DNA of 54,589 nucleotides from JAWLHU01 sp041690255 (GTDB lineage: Bacteria; Bacillota; Sulfobacillia; Symbiobacteriales; Symbiobacteriaceae). How positions within the stretch are numbered: position 1 is the first letter of the stretch; every line of letters starts with the position of its first letter. The position numbers and the translations under genes are program-made. Positions 52,897 to 54,589 of the stretch are shown in pieces. The stretch lies in contig JAWLHU010000025.1 in NCBI GenBank assembly GCA_041690255.1, forward strand, positions 1 to 54,589. Direction: 5' to 3'. The notes under the pieces are model-generated. The model saw only the letters and a program-made list of their open reading frames with translations, ran no database searches and was not told the origin of the DNA.

Positions 52897-53121
52897 ATGG
52901 CAAAGAGAGAGTTGATCTTTGTTGGAATCGCGGTAACTGTCATAGCTGTGTACTTGCGGCTCCGACCGGTAGACGCTATTCGAGGAGGACTATGGGCGAT
53001 GCTGGCAGGCCCCATGGATGAGGGCGAAAGATCCTTCGTGCGTTTCCTAACACGAACGCTGTTTCCGCTGTGGCTCCTTTTCGGTTGTGGCCTCCTTGCG
53101 TACGCGTTGCTGAGCCGCTAG
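52897..53121 (+). CDS. Small two-TM protein, candidate immunity factor (74 aa)
   Basis: ATG 14 nt after the RHS stop with GGGAAGG ahead. Two hydrophobic helices (about 5-20 and 52-71) joined by a charged loop. Position is that of an immunity gene, and a membrane location would fit a membrane-acting tip, but neither is shown. A pyrimidine tract resembling the start of the 95-bp repeat begins right after its stop. Confidence 0.55.
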   Translation: MAKRELIFVGIAVTVIAVYLRLRPVDAIRGGLWAMLAGPMDEGERSFVRFLTRTLFPLWLLFGCGLLAYALLSR

Positions 53122-53185
53122 TCTTCTTCTTCTCTTCTCTTCTTCTCTTCTCTATGTAGCCATTCCCGAAGCGCCCATGCCTGAA
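53122..53185 (+). repeat. Degenerate start of the 95-bp repeat
   Basis: GTCTTCTTCTTCTCTTCTC and more CTTCT units, then CATTCCCGAAGCG, matching the first third of the repeat, but the GGGCGTG hairpin is missing. The pyrimidine run may have expanded by slippage. Confidence 0.45.
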
Positions 53186-53237
53186 CGACCTGTGGTCGCT
53201 GGCGGGGGTATCCGGAGTAACAGCATGTAACCGTTAC

Positions 53238-53272
53238 AGTAACGCCCTGACCTTCATGGTCGGGGCGTTACT
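53238..53272 (+). terminator. Strong hairpin downstream of the RHS unit
   Basis: AGTAACGCCC (53238-53247) pairs with GGGCGTTACT (53263-53272), extended by TGACC / GGTCG; loop TTCAT. The rest of 53186-53379 holds no gene. Confidence 0.55.
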
Positions 53273-53379
53273 GCATATAGAGCACGAACGCGGGTCGGTC
53301 CTGGGAGAAGCAGTCGTGTACCCGCGGAGGGATTCCAACGGCTTTCGCCCCATTTCCAACGATTTCGGAGGGAACCAAC

Positions 53380-53847
53380 GTGCGCCAACTCTTGATTGTC
53401 ACTGTCGGCGGTGTTGTCGTCATTCTGCTAGGTCAAGTTCGTGTCGAACGACTCAAGCTGGCAGGCCACATCCAGCCCAACGCCAAAGGACTGGAGATCC
53501 TCTGGTCAGCGTTCCTGCTACCTTTGCTCAGAATCCTCTGGGCGGGCCTTTTCGAGATGATCCGTACCCTGGCTAGGGGTACCCGGCAAAAGCCGCCCCT
53601 GGGGCCGTTTCTGCTCGCCCGGGTGACAGGTCAGGTCCAAACTGTAACCCGGAGAATCACCGTCACCACCGCACAGGGGATCAAGCGGCAGATCCAGGTG
53701 AGCGAACACGTCAAGCCACCGCGCCCACCCGGACGGCCACCCAAGTACCCGGAGGGCTGGCGCAGGGCACGTCTCACAGGCAGGCCGCGTGGTCGACCAA
53801 GGAAGGCCCACCCTGAAGCAGAGGGGGCCGTTCACGGTGATAGCTGA
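53380..53847 (+). CDS. Membrane protein with AT-hook-like C-terminal tail (155 aa)
   Basis: GTG with CGGAGGG upstream. Two hydrophobic segments (about 3-18 and 40-62), a basic stretch, then a Pro/Arg/Gly/Lys-rich tail containing P-G-R-P-P-K and T-G-R-P-R-G-R-P-R-K, the latter a good match to an AT-hook core (RGRP). A membrane protein with DNA-binding-like tail is unusual in bacteria. The motif could also bind RNA or wall polymer. Overlaps the next ORF. Confidence 0.5.
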   Translation: MRQLLIVTVGGVVVILLGQVRVERLKLAGHIQPNAKGLEILWSAFLLPLLRILWAGLFEMIRTLARGTRQKPPLGPFLLARVTGQVQTVTRRITVTTAQGIKRQIQVSEHVKPPRPPGRPPKYPEGWRRARLTGRPRGRPRKAHPEAEGAVHGDS

Positions 53848-54070
53848 ACCCCGAATGCTGCTGCTTGTGACCGGCGCTGGGATTGTGGCCGCAGAAGTCC
53901 TCTGTTGCCTGAGGCAGGTCATACTACGGCTCCTATTTGGGCAGGCAGCCCACCTGGTCATCCCCCTGGCGATTCGGCTGAGCATCTTCGCTGTGCTTGG
54001 CGTGCGGCTGACCGCTGGGCTGGAGCAACTTCAAACCGCAATCGAACTGCTGAAGTCCATTTTGCAGTGA
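53837..54070 (+). CDS. Small hydrophobic protein (77 aa)
   Basis: GTG 53837 overlaps the preceding stop; AGAGGGGG lies upstream, and ATG 53855 is an alternative. Two membrane helices and a helical acidic end (L-E-Q-L-Q-T-A-I-E-L-L-K). Family not recognised. Translationally coupled to the AT-hook-like protein, so probably its partner. Confidence 0.45.
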   Translation: MIAEPRMLLLVTGAGIVAAEVLCCLRQVILRLLFGQAAHLVIPLAIRLSIFAVLGVRLTAGLEQLQTAIELLKSILQ

Positions 54071-54107
54071 GCAGGGCAGGTCACCTAAAGAGGCGACCTG
54101 CCCTGCT
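54070..54107 (+). terminator. Hairpin at the end of the two-gene unit
   Basis: AGCAGGGCAGGTC (54070-54082) pairs perfectly with GACCTGCCCTGCT (54095-54107). A further inverted repeat, GGGCGGTA / TACCGCCC, is at 54119-54164. Confidence 0.6.
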
Positions 54108-54268
54108 GCTGTAAGCGTGGGCGGTATTTGCTTACGGAGTGCTCCGCAGACCCTGGTACCGCCCAAAGAAAAAAGTTTACGAAACCGAGAACAGAATTCG
54201 TCCGGATTGCGCTTTATACCATTGCCTCCGCGTGGGGTGAACGCGATAGCACAAGGGAGCGGCGACCA

Positions 54269-54492
54269 ATGAATGAACATGCGTCCCTGCATTTTGGCGC
54301 AGGGGCCAAAGGTTTCGTGGCGGTGCTGAACCGCAAACAGGGCAACCCCTACTACTGCTGGGTGGAGGAGTTACCTCAGCTCCTGGCCGCCCGGCCCAAA
54401 ACCGATTTGTATTTCACTATGAACACCTTTGCCCAGCGGAACACAGCCGCCGACAACGTCTGGCAGTTTACCGCAGCCTACGTGGGGCTTGT
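54269..54492 (+). pseudogene. N-terminal fragment of a rep/primase-like gene
   Basis: ATG with AAGGGAG ahead; about 73 residues including G-F-V-A-V-L-N-R, D-L-Y-F-T-M-N-T-F-A-Q-R-N and W-Q-F-T-A-A-Y-V. The Y-F-x-x-N-T-F and F-x-A-x-Y-(V-D-L-D) pattern is like plasmid/ICE replication-primase proteins, but where the catalytic D-L-D should follow the sequence runs straight into the 95-bp repeat. The frame stays open to the window end, in repeat sequence. Confidence 0.5.
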
Positions 54493-54589
54493 CTTCTTCT
54501 TCCCCACGATTCCCGAAGTGGTAACACCTAAAGGAAATGGGCGTGCGCCAGAGTGGTTGCACGCCCTCCTTTTGTTCCTTGGTGAGTCC
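54490..54589 (+). repeat. 95-bp cassette-end repeat, copy 3
   Basis: TGTCTTCTTCTTCCCCACG, GATTCCCGAAGTGGTAACAC, hairpin GGGCGTGC (54539-54546) / GCACGCCC (54559-54566), TCCTTTTGTTCC. Very close to copies 1 and 2, and it runs to the window end. It interrupts the rep/primase-like ORF. Confidence 0.7.

Overview
The window looks like the chromosome of a high-GC, Gram-positive-type anaerobe or facultative anaerobe, most like the Symbiobacterium lineage of Firmicutes. This is inferred from strong AGGAGG-type ribosome binding sites, GTG/TTG starts, an S-layer-homology protein, a DUF2905 protein, a very large secreted RHS protein and two families of molybdopterin respiratory enzymes. No rRNA, tRNA or ribosomal protein gene is present to fix the taxonomy.

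Layout. (1) 1-3190 is an accessory scrap-heap: two tandem copies of a small-peptide module, an orphan RHS C-terminal tip with a candidate immunity gene, a 95-bp repeat, a structured leader with a small Cys-containing ORF, and an IS110 relic. (2) 3186-9385 is a compact respiratory island: CtaB-like prenyltransferase, SUMF1-fold lipoprotein, a 12-TM heme-copper-oxidase-like protein with an altered active site, an FNR-type regulator with four candidate cluster cysteines, two polytopic membrane proteins and a cupredoxin. Its two outward operons carry near-identical FNR-like boxes at identical distance from a -10. (3) 9514-12670 is decay: a multiply deleted cysteine desulfurase, a broken IS110 transposase, and a frameshifted toxin tip with immunity gene and second copy of the 95-bp repeat. 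(4) 12729-19082 holds an SLH surface protein divergent from a giant SARP/NB-ARC/TPR regulator. (5) 19083-19800 has two more small-peptide modules. (6) 19867-22682 is a two-gene ABC exporter.

(7) 22696-27566 (minus) is a DMSO-reductase-type operon (A-B-C-TorD) behind a long leader. (8) 28133-37245 (plus) is a tetrathionate-reductase-like locus: PhnD-type sensor lipoprotein, histidine kinase and NarL regulator, then B-C-A structural genes in ttrBCA order. The two loci are divergent and each has a good sigma-A promoter. Both would pass electrons from the quinol pool to extracellular acceptors.

(9) 37483-43713 has small housekeeping-type genes, an ECF sigma/anti-sigma pair and an imperfect segmental duplication with pseudogene fragments, a CRISPR-repeat-like relic and paired inverted repeats. 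(10) 43904-54589 is a 2992-residue RHS/YD-repeat protein with a candidate immunity gene, further small membrane proteins, a truncated rep/primase-like ORF and the third copy of the 95-bp repeat.

The strongest candidates for something undescribed are the FNR-boxed respiratory island around the divergent oxidase-like protein, and the four-copy small hydrophobic peptide module (upstream palindrome, extended -10, Shine-Dalgarno hairpin, 28-residue ORF).
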